Part shown: positions 34,177 to 44,210 of the stretch, one piece after another
Layout of the letters: every line of letters begins with the position of its first letter
Position numbering within the stretch: position 1 is the first letter of the stretch
Assembly: GCF_000012085.2 (NCBI RefSeq)
Contig: NC_008710.1
Location: 186,001-250,000, forward strand
Origin: Borrelia turicatae 91E135
GTDB lineage: Bacteria; Spirochaetota; Spirochaetia; Borreliales; Borreliaceae
Reading direction: 5' to 3'
DNA length: 64,000 nt
The notes under the pieces: generated by a model
The model's database searches: none
Told to the model about the DNA's origin: nothing
The model's input: only the letters and a program-made list of their open reading frames with translations
Translations under genes and position numbers: made by a program

Positions 34177-35714
34177 ATACAATTCAAACAAATAAATTAT
34201 TCAATAAAATTTCATTTTGCATAATCAGATTCATTGCTTATTTTTTAATAACACTATTATTCTTTCTAATATCGTATATAGTATACAATTCACTATTCTT
34301 TACAAGCAAAAAACAAACATTATTTTTAGATGAAACAAAACACTTTTTACCATTCACATTGAAAAACAAAATAATCAAAATTGCATTTATTATTAATAAA
34401 AGCATAAAAGCGGAAGAAATTACTACGCAAGATATCTACAATATATACAATAATAAAATTTCACATTGGGGAAGCATATCAGATCAAAGTATTGACATAG
34501 TTCCAATTGCAAGTTCACAGTCAAATCTTGCAAGTACAGTCGTACTACAAACTTTTACCAAAGACAATAAATTTAATAACAGGTATATAAAGCTTGTAGA
34601 ATCAAATGAAAAGATAATAGAAACTGTCAACAAAACAACAGGGGCTATTGGTTACTTAACAAAAGAAGAACTTGAAAAATTAGATTTTAAAAAATTTTCA
34701 GAAATTAAATCCCTGAAAATCAAATCCATGTCTATTTTAGTAGGCAAAAAAACACTACAAAAAAGTGAAAATGAAATTATTAACATACTAAGCCTTAATC
34801 AGATTAAAAAATTACTCATAGAAAAGACAAACTGGAATAACTTAATATCTAAAAATATTAAATTAAATATCATAAAATACTCAGATTATGATCAAAATGC
34901 AATAAAAACAGTAGAAGAACATGAAGGCACAATTGCGGTTGTGCCTTGGCATTCTTTCTATAAAAGTGATGCTCCTTTTCTCAAATTATACTATATGAAA
35001 AAAGACATGCCTTTAAACTTAAATTTCATATTATCTACTCCAAGAAATTCTGGAAAATACGGGGGTATTTCTTATTTAATCTTCAACACATTTTACGTCA
35101 TACTATTAACAGCAATAATATCAATTTCAATAGGAATTGGTACGGGAATAATGCTTGCAGAATATACTTCAAATAAAATATTTTACAAAACAGTATCTAT
35201 GAGTGTTGATATCTTATCATCCATCCCTGCTATCATTTTTGGACTCTTTGGACTTATCTTTTTTGTTCCAATCTTTGGCATGGGAATACTCTCAGGAGCA
35301 ATAACAAGTTCTTTAATGATATTACCAATGATTATTAAAACAACTGAGGAAGCACTAAAATCAATTCCTAAATCATACAAATATGCTTCAGTTGCTTTAG
35401 GTGCCAATAAAACAGAAACTATAATCAAAATTTTACTGCCCGCTTCTAGTCCAGGCATATTGACAGGAATAGTGCTTGCAATAGGACGTGCTCTTGGAGA
35501 AACTGCTGTACTCCTTTTTACAATGGGAACAAATTTAGGACTTGCAAGTTCTCTAAATGAACCTTCAAGAAGTTTAACTGTACATCTACTATTATTATTT
35601 CAAGAAGGATATTTAGACAAAGGTTTTGCAACAGCATCAATACTTATAATAATGATACTTTTAATAAATTTAACATCAAAATTTCTAATCAATAAATTAT
35701 ATAGGATTAAGTAA
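34173..35714 (+). CDS. pstA: Phosphate permease PstA with internal PstS-like extracytoplasmic domain
   Basis: This protein has 513 residues, whereas PstA is usually near 290. Residues 1-45 give the first transmembrane helix. Residues about 48-290 are a large soluble insertion, and from about 295 the permease continues (SSIPAIIFGLFGL, LKSIPKSYKYASVALGANKT, AIGRALGETAVLLF). The insertion contains ITTQDIYNIYNNKISHW near 83 and GAIGYLTKEEL near 156, which resemble the phosphate-binding protein encoded two genes upstream. A second, weaker copy begins LSLNQIKKLLIEKTNWNNL near 207. The start is GTG, overlapping the pstC stop. Confidence 0.9.
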   Translation: MNTIQTNKLFNKISFCIIRFIAYFLITLLFFLISYIVYNSLFFTSKKQTLFLDETKHFLPFTLKNKIIKIAFIINKSIKAEEITTQDIYNIYNNKISHWGSISDQSIDIVPIASSQSNLASTVVLQTFTKDNKFNNRYIKLVESNEKIIETVNKTTGAIGYLTKEELEKLDFKKFSEIKSLKIKSMSILVGKKTLQKSENEIINILSLNQIKKLLIEKTNWNNLISKNIKLNIIKYSDYDQNAIKTVEEHEGTIAVVPWHSFYKSDAPFLKLYYMKKDMPLNLNFILSTPRNSGKYGGISYLIFNTFYVILLTAIISISIGIGTGIMLAEYTSNKIFYKTVSMSVDILSSIPAIIFGLFGLIFFVPIFGMGILSGAITSSLMILPMIIKTTEEALKSIPKSYKYASVALGANKTETIIKILLPASSPGILTGIVLAIGRALGETAVLLFTMGTNLGLASSLNEPSRSLTVHLLLLFQEGYLDKGFATASILIIMILLINLTSKFLINKLYRIK

Positions 35715-36479
35715 ATGAGCCAAGACAAAGCAATTATTAAAACAGAAAATCTAAACTTATTTTATACAGATTTTAAAGCATTAAATAATATTAACATATC
35801 AATACTAAGAAACAGCATCACAGCCTTAATAGGTCCATCAGGTTGTGGAAAATCAACATTTCTTAGAACACTTAACAGAATGAATGATCTTGTGGAAGGC
35901 GTTAAAATAGAAGGAAAAGTTATGTATGAAGGTAAAAGTATTTACTCAAACAACTTTGATGTACTGGAACTTAGGAGAAAAATTGGAATGGTTTTTCAAA
36001 CTCCTAATCCATTTTTAATGTCAGTTTATGACAACATAAGTTATGGACCTAAAATTCATGGAATTAAAGATAAAAAAAAACTTGATGAGATAGTTGAAAA
36101 ATCCCTAATAAAATCTGCACTATGGAATGAAGTAAAAGATAAACTTAATAGAAATGCCTTAAGCCTTTCAGGGGGACAACAACAAAGACTTTGCATCGCA
36201 AGAACTCTTGCAATCGAACCAAATGTAATATTAATGGACGAGCCTACTTCTGCTCTTGATCCAATCTCAACAGGCAAAATTGAAGAGCTAATAATAAATT
36301 TAAAAGAAAGCTACACGATCATAATAGTAACTCATAATATGCAACAAGCCGGACGGATATCTGATCGAACTGCATTCTTTCTAAATGGCTACATTGAAGA
36401 AGAAAGCCAAACAGATGAATTATTTTTCAATCCTAAAAATATTAAGACAGAAGAATATATTACTGGCAAGTTTGGCTAA
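35715..36479 (+). CDS. pstB: Phosphate ABC transporter ATPase PstB
   Basis: This 254-residue ABC ATPase has Walker [10 protein letters not shown] at 40-48, the PstB-specific [10 protein letters not shown] just after, the signature [16 protein letters not shown] near 151, Walker [13 protein letters not shown] and the switch histidine in IVTHNM. It powers uptake through PstC-PstA. The ATG follows the pstA stop without a gap. No phoU follows; the gene abuts the convergent bmtA stop with no bases between. Confidence 0.96.
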   Translation: MSQDKAIIKTENLNLFYTDFKALNNINISILRNSITALIGPSGCGKSTFLRTLNRMNDLVEGVKIEGKVMYEGKSIYSNNFDVLELRRKIGMVFQTPNPFLMSVYDNISYGPKIHGIKDKKKLDEIVEKSLIKSALWNEVKDKLNRNALSLSGGQQQRLCIARTLAIEPNVILMDEPTSALDPISTGKIEELIINLKESYTIIIVTHNMQQAGRISDRTAFFLNGYIEEESQTDELFFNPKNIKTEEYITGKFG

Positions 36480-37301
36480 TTACCCCAAAGACACATCAAG
36501 GAACATCATTAAAGCAAATCCAATAACTCCAAATATGGTTGGAATCTTATTGTCAATATCTTTTCTCTTAGCTTCAGGTATTAATTGTTCAATTGAAACA
36601 TAAATCATTGCCCCTGCAGAAAAAGATAAAGCAAAGGGTAGAATCCTAGTAAAAGTATAAACTGCATAAGATCCTAAAAATCCTCCAACAATTTCTACCA
36701 AACCTGACATCTGACCATAATTAAAACACTTCCATAAAGGAACATTACCTCGTCTTAAAGGCAAAGAAATTGCTGCACCTTCTGGCATATTTTGAATACC
36801 AATTCCTAATGTAAGAATCATAGCCCCAACTAAAGTATGAATGTCAGGAGAAGAAGCTAAAGCTCCAAAAGCAACACCAACAGCAAGTCCTTCCGGAAAA
36901 TTATGCAACGTAACAGCCGTAAAAAGCAAAAAATCCTTTTTACCATGTCTCGTTAAATCTTCATCAATAAATGCTAGTTTATCAAGATCTGGCACAAATA
37001 CATCCACAATATATATAAAAAATGCTCCTAAGAGAAAACCAAAAACTGCTGGCATCCATGCAATATAACCAAGCTCTTCCGCCATTTCTATTGCTGGTTT
37101 AATAAGTGAAAAAAAACTAGCAGCAATCATAATTCCTGCTGAAAAGCCAAGCATGGCATCCATTATTTTATTGTTTACTTTTCTGAAACAAAAAACAGCA
37201 GCCGCTCCAAAGGCTGTAGTAAACCAAGTAAAAGTAGAACCTAAAAATCCTAAAAAAATAGGATGTAAAGTTAATAAATAATCGCCTAAATGTTTAAACA
37301 T
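36480..37301 (-). CDS. bmtA: ZIP-family metal transporter (BmtA/GufA type)
   Basis: This 273-residue polytopic protein has the ZIP metal-site helices HNFPEGLAVGVAFGA near 134 and NMPEGAAISLPLR near 176 and about eight transmembrane segments. Its syntenic B. burgdorferi gene, BB0219 (BmtA), was shown to be needed for manganese accumulation and infectivity. GGAGG lies 7 nt before ATG 37301. It is the last gene of a minus-strand run (SIMPL protein, pgl, fliG1, alaS, bmtA), 16 bp after alaS. Substrate is inferred from the orthologue. Confidence 0.9.
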   Translation of the reverse strand: MFKHLGDYLLTLHPIFLGFLGSTFTWFTTAFGAAAVFCFRKVNNKIMDAMLGFSAGIMIAASFFSLIKPAIEMAEELGYIAWMPAVFGFLLGAFFIYIVDVFVPDLDKLAFIDEDLTRHGKKDFLLFTAVTLHNFPEGLAVGVAFGALASSPDIHTLVGAMILTLGIGIQNMPEGAAISLPLRRGNVPLWKCFNYGQMSGLVEIVGGFLGSYAVYTFTRILPFALSFSAGAMIYVSIEQLIPEAKRKDIDNKIPTIFGVIGFALMMFLDVSLG

Positions 37302-37317
37302 AAAGTATCCTCCAATA

Positions 37318-39099
37318 TTAATCGATCAAAATGCCTTTTATTCTCCTTACACCTGATGATGAAGCCTGTTCCTTTTGTATCTTAAAAATCCCAAGTTCAC
37401 TAGTGTTCTTAACATGCGGTCCACCACAAACTTCAATTGAAAAACCATCAATTTCATACACACTGACAATCTCTTCATATTTCTCACCAAATAGAGCCAT
37501 AGCACCCTTAGCCAAAGCATCATCCAGACTCATTACAGTTCGATTTACAGATAATTTATTTTTTATCTGTAAATTAACCATATCTTCAACTCTTTTTATC
37601 TCATCATCCGTCATTTTATAAGGATGACTAAAATCAAACCTTAGTCTCTCAGCAGTAATATTACTACCTTTTTGCCTTACATGATCACCTAAGACTAATT
37701 GAAGTGCCTTATGAAGCAAATGAGTAGCTGTATGTAGCTTGGTAGTCTCATATGTACAATCCGCAAGTCCCCCTTTAAAGACTTTATCACCTCCTTTCTT
37801 AGAAACCTTTCGATGCTTCCTAAAATGCTCTTCAAAACCTGTCTTATCTATACTAAATCCATATTCAGTTGCAAGTTCTTCCGTTATTTCATAAGGAAAA
37901 CCATAAGTATCATAAAGTTTAAAAGCAATCTCACCAGGAATTAATTTCGATGATAAATGCTGAATTAATTTAATAAATTCTTGTTCACCATGACGCAAAG
38001 TTTTAAAAAATTTTTTTTCCTCTGTATTTAACTCAGCCTTAATAAAATCTTTATTTTCTGTTAATTCTTTATAAAAAGATTTATAAATCTCTTCAACAGG
38101 ATCAACAAGATCTGCTAAAACATGAGATTCCATCCCAAGTTTTTTTGCATATCTAATAGCTCTCCTAATGATTCTCCTTAAAACATATCCCTGTCCTACA
38201 TTAGACGGAAGAACTGCAAAATTATCAGCCAAAATAAAACAACTGGCCTTAATATGATCAGCAATTATTCGAATAGATTTATCATCCTCTAAATTCTGCC
38301 CATAAATTTTGCCAGAAATTTTTTCGATCTTATCAATTATCGGTTTAAATGCATCCGTGTCATAAACTGAAGACTTTCCCTGCAAAAATGTAATTGTTCT
38401 CTCAATACCCATTCCTGTATCCACACATTTCCGATTCAACTCTTCATAATTTCCATTCTCATCCCTTTTATATTGCATAAAAACATTATTCCAAATCTCA
38501 AAATACTTACCACAAGAACATGTAATATCACATTCATTAGAACACTTCTCTTTGCCTGTATCTACAAAGATTTCAGTATCCGGCCCACAAGGCCCTACAT
38601 TTCCAACAGGACCCCAAAAATTATGCTCTCTTGAGAGATAAAATATCCTATCTTTAGGAATTCCAAGACTTTCCCAAACACTAGCTGTCTTTGTATCCCG
38701 TGGAATATTCTCATCACCTTCAAAAACACTAACATAAAGCCTATCTTTTGAAATATTTAAGTAATCAGGTGAAGTTAAAAACTCAAAACTATACTTTACT
38801 GAAAGTTCTTTAAAATAAGCTCCAAGGGACCAATTTCCAAGCATTTCAAAAAAAGTTAAATGACTCAGATCTCCCACCTCATCAATGTCTCCTGTTCTTA
38901 AACATTTCTGAACGTCAACTAACATATCTCCAGATGGATGTATTTCTCCAAGAAGATAAGGTACAAGCGGTTGCATGCCAGCTGTATTAAAAAGAACTGT
39001 AGAATCATTATCAGGAATTAAAGACTTGCCTGCAATCTCACAATGTCCCTTACTCTTAAAAAATTCTATATACTTTTTACGTAGTTCATCAAGTTTCAC
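37318..39099 (-). CDS. alaS: Alanyl-tRNA synthetase, short form without C-Ala domain
   Basis: This 593-residue class-II synthetase (family about 875) has catalytic motifs at the N-terminus (RKKYIEFFKSKGH, LFNTAGMQPLVPYL) and the editing domain with zinc ligands HTATH near 455 and CGGPH near 561. It ends immediately after SSGVRRIKGI, so the C-terminal C-Ala/oligomerisation domain is absent. The frame is intact, so this is lineage reduction, not a frameshift. The start is GTG 39099, overlapping the fliG1 stop by one base (TAGTG). Confidence 0.95.
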   Translation of the reverse strand: MKLDELRKKYIEFFKSKGHCEIAGKSLIPDNDSTVLFNTAGMQPLVPYLLGEIHPSGDMLVDVQKCLRTGDIDEVGDLSHLTFFEMLGNWSLGAYFKELSVKYSFEFLTSPDYLNISKDRLYVSVFEGDENIPRDTKTASVWESLGIPKDRIFYLSREHNFWGPVGNVGPCGPDTEIFVDTGKEKCSNECDITCSCGKYFEIWNNVFMQYKRDENGNYEELNRKCVDTGMGIERTITFLQGKSSVYDTDAFKPIIDKIEKISGKIYGQNLEDDKSIRIIADHIKASCFILADNFAVLPSNVGQGYVLRRIIRRAIRYAKKLGMESHVLADLVDPVEEIYKSFYKELTENKDFIKAELNTEEKKFFKTLRHGEQEFIKLIQHLSSKLIPGEIAFKLYDTYGFPYEITEELATEYGFSIDKTGFEEHFRKHRKVSKKGGDKVFKGGLADCTYETTKLHTATHLLHKALQLVLGDHVRQKGSNITAERLRFDFSHPYKMTDDEIKRVEDMVNLQIKNKLSVNRTVMSLDDALAKGAMALFGEKYEEIVSVYEIDGFSIEVCGGPHVKNTSELGIFKIQKEQASSSGVRRIKGILID

Positions 39100-40310
39100 T
39101 AAATAAACTCCTCATTTTTTCTATATATCATTAATTCACCCTTTAAAGTTAACTCCTTAATATAATTAACAAAGGACGTAGTCATTGCTTTTATATCTCT
39201 CTTTTTTACCTCTTTCAAAAAAGACTCTTCTTCTAAAATAAGAGTTTTACGTCTTCTTGAAACATTGAAAAGAATTTTATCTCTAATTTCATCACTTTTA
39301 TCTTTAATAATAATTGCAATATCGTTATCTGTAAATTCTCTTAAAATATTATGCATATCATTATCTGTAATTCTAAGTATTACATTAATATCAAATATTC
39401 TTTCTTTAATCTCATTATCTTTAACAGGATTTAAAACTTTCATATCAATATTACTCAAAAGATTTTTTTCATCCTCAGAATCCATATAACTCAAAATATC
39501 AACAAGTATCTTAGAACCATCAAGTTTTTCTGTCTTAAGTTTACCCTGCATTGCAAATCTACTCTTAAGTCTATCAGAGATAATCTCAATCATATCCATA
39601 TTTAATTGTCTCGGCTTAGCAAGCTCCTTAACAAACTGTTTCTTAATATCTTTTTCCAACATAGAAAAAACATATTTTTTCTGTTCTTTGGTTAAATAAT
39701 TATATATTATCAAAAGTGTTTGAATATTTTCATCTTTAATTAAAGCCCAAAGTTGTTCATCCTCAACACCAGATAAGTAATCAAAAGGCAAAAATGGATC
39801 AATTCCTGTAACTTTTATATAAATCTCTTTCGCTTTTGCCTTACTTAAAGATTTATTTAATAACTCATAAGTAAATTTATCATCAATTTTTAAATATTTT
39901 CTCTCACTTTTTACTAAATCTTCAAATTCTTGAATAATCCGCTTTTTATCATCAGGGGTAATGTACTTAATTTTTGTAATTTCTCTAGTAATTGCAATTA
40001 TATCAGCATCATCAAGTTCAGCCATAATTTTTGATGATTTTTCAAGACCAATAGCTAAGAAATATTTTGCTATTTTTGATACTTTACTCTCTTTACGAAT
40101 AAATCCTGGCTTCCCAACTCCTTTGCTAAGAGAACTTGAATTGCTGAAATCCTCTCTTTTGCCCCTCTTAATCAGATTGACCCATGACTTAAGCAGAGAA
40201 CCTTGTATTTCAGGCAAATCATTATGTAACTCTTTTTTTTCAGATTCTTTAAAGGTTTTTACTCCCCAATTTTTTGCATCCTGATATTTAGAAATCCTAG
40301 GATCCTGCAT
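39099..40310 (-). CDS. fliG1: FliG1, FliG-like flagellar motor switch paralogue
   Basis: The protein is 403 residues from ATG 40310, which has GAGGGAG just upstream; a longer start at 40349 lacks such a site. It contains the FliG middle and C-terminal pattern (FLAIGLEKSSKIMAELDDAD, ISDRLKSRFAMQGKLK, VDILSYMDSEDEKNLLSNID). Position and family match BB0221 FliG1, a second FliG whose loss in B. burgdorferi impairs swimming in viscous medium. The true motor FliG2 is encoded elsewhere with other motor genes. The 5' end overlaps pgl by 14 bp. Confidence 0.88.
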   Translation of the reverse strand: MQDPRISKYQDAKNWGVKTFKESEKKELHNDLPEIQGSLLKSWVNLIKRGKREDFSNSSSLSKGVGKPGFIRKESKVSKIAKYFLAIGLEKSSKIMAELDDADIIAITREITKIKYITPDDKKRIIQEFEDLVKSERKYLKIDDKFTYELLNKSLSKAKAKEIYIKVTGIDPFLPFDYLSGVEDEQLWALIKDENIQTLLIIYNYLTKEQKKYVFSMLEKDIKKQFVKELAKPRQLNMDMIEIISDRLKSRFAMQGKLKTEKLDGSKILVDILSYMDSEDEKNLLSNIDMKVLNPVKDNEIKERIFDINVILRITDNDMHNILREFTDNDIAIIIKDKSDEIRDKILFNVSRRRKTLILEEESFLKEVKKRDIKAMTTSFVNYIKELTLKGELMIYRKNEEFI

Positions 40311-40998
40311 AGACTCCCTCAATATTTGTAAGAACCAATAAACGAGCATGATCCTTGAAAATTTTAGCTGGACATTCTCTTAGAGAAATTTCTGAACTTA
40401 AAAAATTTTCTAAAGCACCCTTTTTTTCATGACCAATAAAGAGTAACACAGAAGCCTTAGACAAAAGTAAAGACTTAGGTGTTAAGCTCATTCGCTTACT
40501 TGGAAACTTTGGTGCATCATACTCATATTGATATCCTTCCATCTCAGAAAATAAAAGTTTCCTTGAAGGAAAAAGAGAAGCAACATGCCCATCTTCACCA
40601 ACAGACAAAATGCTAAGATCCAATCTTGTAAATCTAGAATTAAATTCAACATTATAATTATAAATAGACGATGTTTCATCAAACTCACTGTAAATAAATG
40701 GATGAAAATTAGAACCACAGATTAAATTTTTCTTCATCATTTTAGAGAAAAATCCTTCACTTAAAAGCCTAAAATTACTGTACTCGCTATTTAAATCAAC
40801 ACAACGCTCATCTACTAAAAAAAAATGAGATTTTTTAATAGGATAATTTTGTTCATCAAAGACATTGAGAAAAGAAATAATATTTCGACCACCACAAACT
40901 CCAATACTAGTAAAATCATCTCGACTAATATTTTTTAAAAAAAAATCAAAAAACCTTCCCTTTAAATCACTCTCTTTATTAGAACACAAAAATTCCAT
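40297..40998 (-). CDS. pgl: 6-phosphogluconolactonase
   Basis: The protein is 233 residues from ATG 40998, with AAGGA 6 nt upstream; in-frame TTG 41016 and ATG 41007 are alternatives. Family motifs are GGRNIISFLNVF near 34, FFLVDERCVDLNSEYSNFR near 58 and LSILSVGEDGHVASLFP near 127, as in DevB/SOL-type lactonases. It hydrolyses 6-phosphogluconolactone in the oxidative pentose-phosphate pathway. It lies inside the SIMPL-pgl-fliG1-alaS-bmtA run. Confidence 0.92.
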   Translation of the reverse strand: MEFLCSNKESDLKGRFFDFFLKNISRDDFTSIGVCGGRNIISFLNVFDEQNYPIKKSHFFLVDERCVDLNSEYSNFRLLSEGFFSKMMKKNLICGSNFHPFIYSEFDETSSIYNYNVEFNSRFTRLDLSILSVGEDGHVASLFPSRKLLFSEMEGYQYEYDAPKFPSKRMSLTPKSLLLSKASVLLFIGHEKKGALENFLSSEISLRECPAKIFKDHARLLVLTNIEGVYAGS

Positions 40999-41018
40999 CA
41001 CCATTCCTTGCAACAAAT

Positions 41019-41711
41019 TTAATCTAAATAATAAGAAACTGTAGTAACAACCCTTAATATCTTTTTTGAATAACGCTCATGATTTTCGGAACTTCTATCA
41101 ACTGGAAGAAATTCAAAGTATCCTTGATTTGCGGTCTTAATTTTTCCTAAAACAGCACCAGAATTACGTGAGAACTCTAAAGCCGCATCCAAGGCATTTT
41201 TAATAGAATCTGCTAACATTGCAGGTTTAACATCATTGATTTTATCAAAATAATAACTTGGTCCACCATTACCAGTAAAGAGGACTCCTTTATTGTAAAG
41301 TTTAATAATATTTTTGCTTACCTGCTCCATTTTATCAATATCTTTAGTATAAATACCTAAAGATATATACGCATTGTACTTATAAAGAGCATCACTATAG
41401 TTTGCAATATGAAAATCCATATTTTTCATGCTTATCTCATCTTCATGAAACCCATAGCTAACAAAAAAATCTCTTATCGCCAAAAAATTTGCATTATTTA
41501 ACTTATTAATCTCATCTATAGTATTTCCACCTAATTCATACCGTAAATTCCAACTTGAAGAAGTTGAGAGTACCTCTTTTTCACTTAAGCCCTTAACAGT
41601 AATGTAATTTCCATTTTTTATCCCAATATTCTTTATACCAATAGACATGATAACTGAGGCTATCAAAAAAACTAAAGATGACAATAAAAATAATAACTTT
41701 TTTGCAAACAT
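41019..41711 (-). CDS. SIMPL-domain (DUF541) exported protein
   Basis: The protein is 230 residues from ATG 41711, chosen because an ideal AGGAGGTG (41725-41718) lies upstream; a GTG inside that site also opens the frame. The N-terminus KKLLFLLSSLVFLIASVIMS is a signal anchor. The rest matches the SIMPL fold: ITVKGLSEKEVLSTSSSWNL, ADSIKNALDAALEFSRNSGA, VVTTVSYYLD at the C-terminus. The family is periplasmic with poorly known function, sometimes linked to oxidative stress. It is the first gene of the minus-strand run ending in bmtA. Confidence 0.82.
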   Translation of the reverse strand: MFAKKLLFLLSSLVFLIASVIMSIGIKNIGIKNGNYITVKGLSEKEVLSTSSSWNLRYELGGNTIDEINKLNNANFLAIRDFFVSYGFHEDEISMKNMDFHIANYSDALYKYNAYISLGIYTKDIDKMEQVSKNIIKLYNKGVLFTGNGGPSYYFDKINDVKPAMLADSIKNALDAALEFSRNSGAVLGKIKTANQGYFEFLPVDRSSENHERYSKKILRVVTTVSYYLD

Positions 41712-41791
41712 AATTTTCACCTCCTAATTTTTTATAAACCCATAAACAAATATATTGTCAAATTAAACAATTTATTTTAACATATTATGCC

Positions 41792-42799
41792 ATGTTAATA
41801 AACCGAAAAATCGCAATAGCACCAATGGTAGCAATTACTGACGAACACTTTAGATATATAATAAGATTATTATCAAAAAAAGTTACCCTATATACCCCAA
41901 TGATTTCTGCAAAATCAATTATTATGGGCAAGTTAAACACAATTGTAAAACAAACTCCCACTGATTCACCCATTGCAATTCAAATAGCAACAGACTGTGA
42001 AAACGACGCCGCAAAAGCCATAGAAATCCTTGAAAACAAATTTAACTTTGATGAATATAATCTTAACGTTGGCTGCCCATCATCTCGTGTCCAAGATGCA
42101 AACTATGGGGCATGTTTAATGCAAACTCCAACTCAGGTAGGCAAAATCCTGCAAGCCATGAAAAAAAACACAAATAAACCTGTCTCAATCAAACACAGAA
42201 TAGGCATAAGACATAATAAAAGAGAATATCATGAAACAAACTATAGAGAACTCAAACAATTTGTAGAAAAAATTATAGAATATGAAATAAAAAATTTTAC
42301 CATTCATGCAAGAGTAGCCATACTAAATGGATATTCTCCTAAAGATAATCAAAATATTCCAAAACTCAGACATGAACTTGTATATCAATTGAAGCAAGAT
42401 CATAAAAATATATTTATTGAAATAAATGGAGGAATTATCAGTAGTAACCACATAAAAACACATCTATCTTATGTGGATTCTGTTATGATTGGAAGAGCTG
42501 CGGCAAAAGATCCTTATTTCATTGCCAAAATTTCAAGAGAATTCTTAGAAGAAAAAGAAAAAATTCCAACAAGAGAAGAAGTATTATTAAAAATGGTAGA
42601 ATATATCAAAGAATATAACGAACACCTTTCAATTAATACCATACTAAAACACATAATGAGAATAGTATTTGCAAAAGACAATGCTCGCAAATTTAGACAA
42701 ATCTTAAGTGCACCTTTTCCTAAAAATCTTAAAAATCATGAAATACTCTTAAGCGCAATTGAACACTTAAGAGAAGATACTTTAAAATCTAATTTTTAG
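41792..42799 (+). CDS. dusA: tRNA-dihydrouridine synthase, DusA type
   Basis: This 335-residue FMN enzyme has [20 protein letters not shown] at the N-terminus, the catalytic-cysteine motif [19 protein letters not shown] near 92, KHRIGIR near 130 and INGGIISS plus [13 protein letters not shown] further on. The RVxxxxYGACLM form matches the DusA subgroup, which reduces U20/U20a. The ATG follows a short leader without clear Shine-Dalgarno. Its end overlaps the convergent serS by 11 bp. Confidence 0.9.
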   Translation: MLINRKIAIAPMVAITDEHFRYIIRLLSKKVTLYTPMISAKSIIMGKLNTIVKQTPTDSPIAIQIATDCENDAAKAIEILENKFNFDEYNLNVGCPSSRVQDANYGACLMQTPTQVGKILQAMKKNTNKPVSIKHRIGIRHNKREYHETNYRELKQFVEKIIEYEIKNFTIHARVAILNGYSPKDNQNIPKLRHELVYQLKQDHKNIFIEINGGIISSNHIKTHLSYVDSVMIGRAAAKDPYFIAKISREFLEEKEKIPTREEVLLKMVEYIKEYNEHLSINTILKHIMRIVFAKDNARKFRQILSAPFPKNLKNHEILLSAIEHLREDTLKSNF

Positions 42800-44063
42800 G
42801 AGATATATAATCAAAACCTGTATATTTGACCAAATTCTTAGGTATTCGTACACCGCCTCTTGCATCCTGAAAGTTCTCAAGTATAGCAATGATTGTTCTT
42901 GTTGAGGCTAAGGCTGTACCATTTATCATATGTACAAACTTACTCTGACCATCATCCTTATATCTAATTTTAAGGCGCCTTGACTGATAATCTGTACAGT
43001 TTGAAGTTGAAGTAACCTCTCCATACTCGCCCTTATCTCCCCTACCCGGCATCCAAGCTTCAATATCGTACTTCTTATAAGCTGATGCACCAAGATCAAA
43101 AGAACAAACATTTAAGACTCTATACGGGATCTCAAGTTCAGTAAAAATTTCTTCTTCTAATGCCAAAAACTCATTATGAATACGATCAGAATCTTCACTC
43201 TTACAAAGACAAAACATTTCCACTTTACTAAATTGATGCACCCTATAAAGGCCCTTAGAAAATTGTCCAGCTGCTCCTGCCTCTTTACGAAAACAATGAG
43301 AAAGTCCTGCCATCTTTAGTGGAGACTTAAGATCTAATATAGTATTATAATAATATCCACCAAGAGTAATCTCAGCTGTACCAATAAGATATTTATCTGT
43401 ATCTTCAATTTTATAAATATTACTTTCAGTGCCACGCGGATTAAAGCCAATTCCATCAACTATAAATTCCCTTGCAATATCAGGTGTGATAAATAAATCA
43501 AAACCCTTGGGTTTAAGTTTATTTAAAGCAAAATTAATAAGTGCAAGCTCTAAAAAAACAGCTTCATTTTTAAGATAATAAAACTTATTACCGCTAACCT
43601 CACGTGCCCTTTCAAAATCAAAAAGATCCAAATCAATTCCAATTTCCAAATGATCCTTTGGTTTAAAATCAAAATTTGGAATACTTCCTGACACTTTTAA
43701 CACAATATTTCCATCCTCACCCTCACCAACAGGAACATCAGGAGCAGAAATGTTTGGAATCCGCTTGTGCTCAATCAACAGTTTAGATGTTATATGACTC
43801 AATTTTTCTTCCAATATCGCAATTTCAGACTTTAAAACCTTTCCAGTCTCTATGAAAGAATGCCTACGGGAATCATCTATTTTTCCTTTCATAGCGTTAG
43901 CATTTTCATTCCTTATAGCATTCAACTCCCCTATCTTAGTAACAAGTTTTTTGCGCTCATCATCAAGAGAAATTAACAGATCGATATCTAACTCAAGCCC
44001 TCTATCTTTAATATTTTTTTGAATAAGCTCTAAATTATCTCTTATAAACTTCAAGTCAAGCAT
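42789..44063 (-). CDS. serS: Seryl-tRNA synthetase
   Basis: The protein is 424 residues from ATG 44063 (GGGAG 7 nt upstream; an in-frame GTG one codon before is less likely). It has the N-terminal tRNA-binding coiled coil (about 30-100), class-II motif 2 ([20 protein letters not shown] near 256) and motif 3 ([19 protein letters not shown] near 380). It charges tRNA-Ser. It is monocistronic, diverges from the lipoprotein gene at 44211 and converges on dusA. Confidence 0.97.
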   Translation of the reverse strand: MLDLKFIRDNLELIQKNIKDRGLELDIDLLISLDDERKKLVTKIGELNAIRNENANAMKGKIDDSRRHSFIETGKVLKSEIAILEEKLSHITSKLLIEHKRIPNISAPDVPVGEGEDGNIVLKVSGSIPNFDFKPKDHLEIGIDLDLFDFERAREVSGNKFYYLKNEAVFLELALINFALNKLKPKGFDLFITPDIAREFIVDGIGFNPRGTESNIYKIEDTDKYLIGTAEITLGGYYYNTILDLKSPLKMAGLSHCFRKEAGAAGQFSKGLYRVHQFSKVEMFCLCKSEDSDRIHNEFLALEEEIFTELEIPYRVLNVCSFDLGASAYKKYDIEAWMPGRGDKGEYGEVTSTSNCTDYQSRRLKIRYKDDGQSKFVHMINGTALASTRTIIAILENFQDARGGVRIPKNLVKYTGFDYISPKN

Positions 44064-44210
44064 CACAGAACTCCCACATAGATTTAACTAAAAATAATTG
44101 AGGTCAAATAAAATAAAATGAAAAACAAATCACATCAATTATTATCATAAATATTATATAATAATTATAATAATAGTAGAATAAACTTATATACGGAGAA
44201 AAATGTCTTT

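Noticed and set aside
33597..34187. 196-codon minus-strand frame opposite pstC
   Set aside because: It is a shadow of the conserved permease gene.
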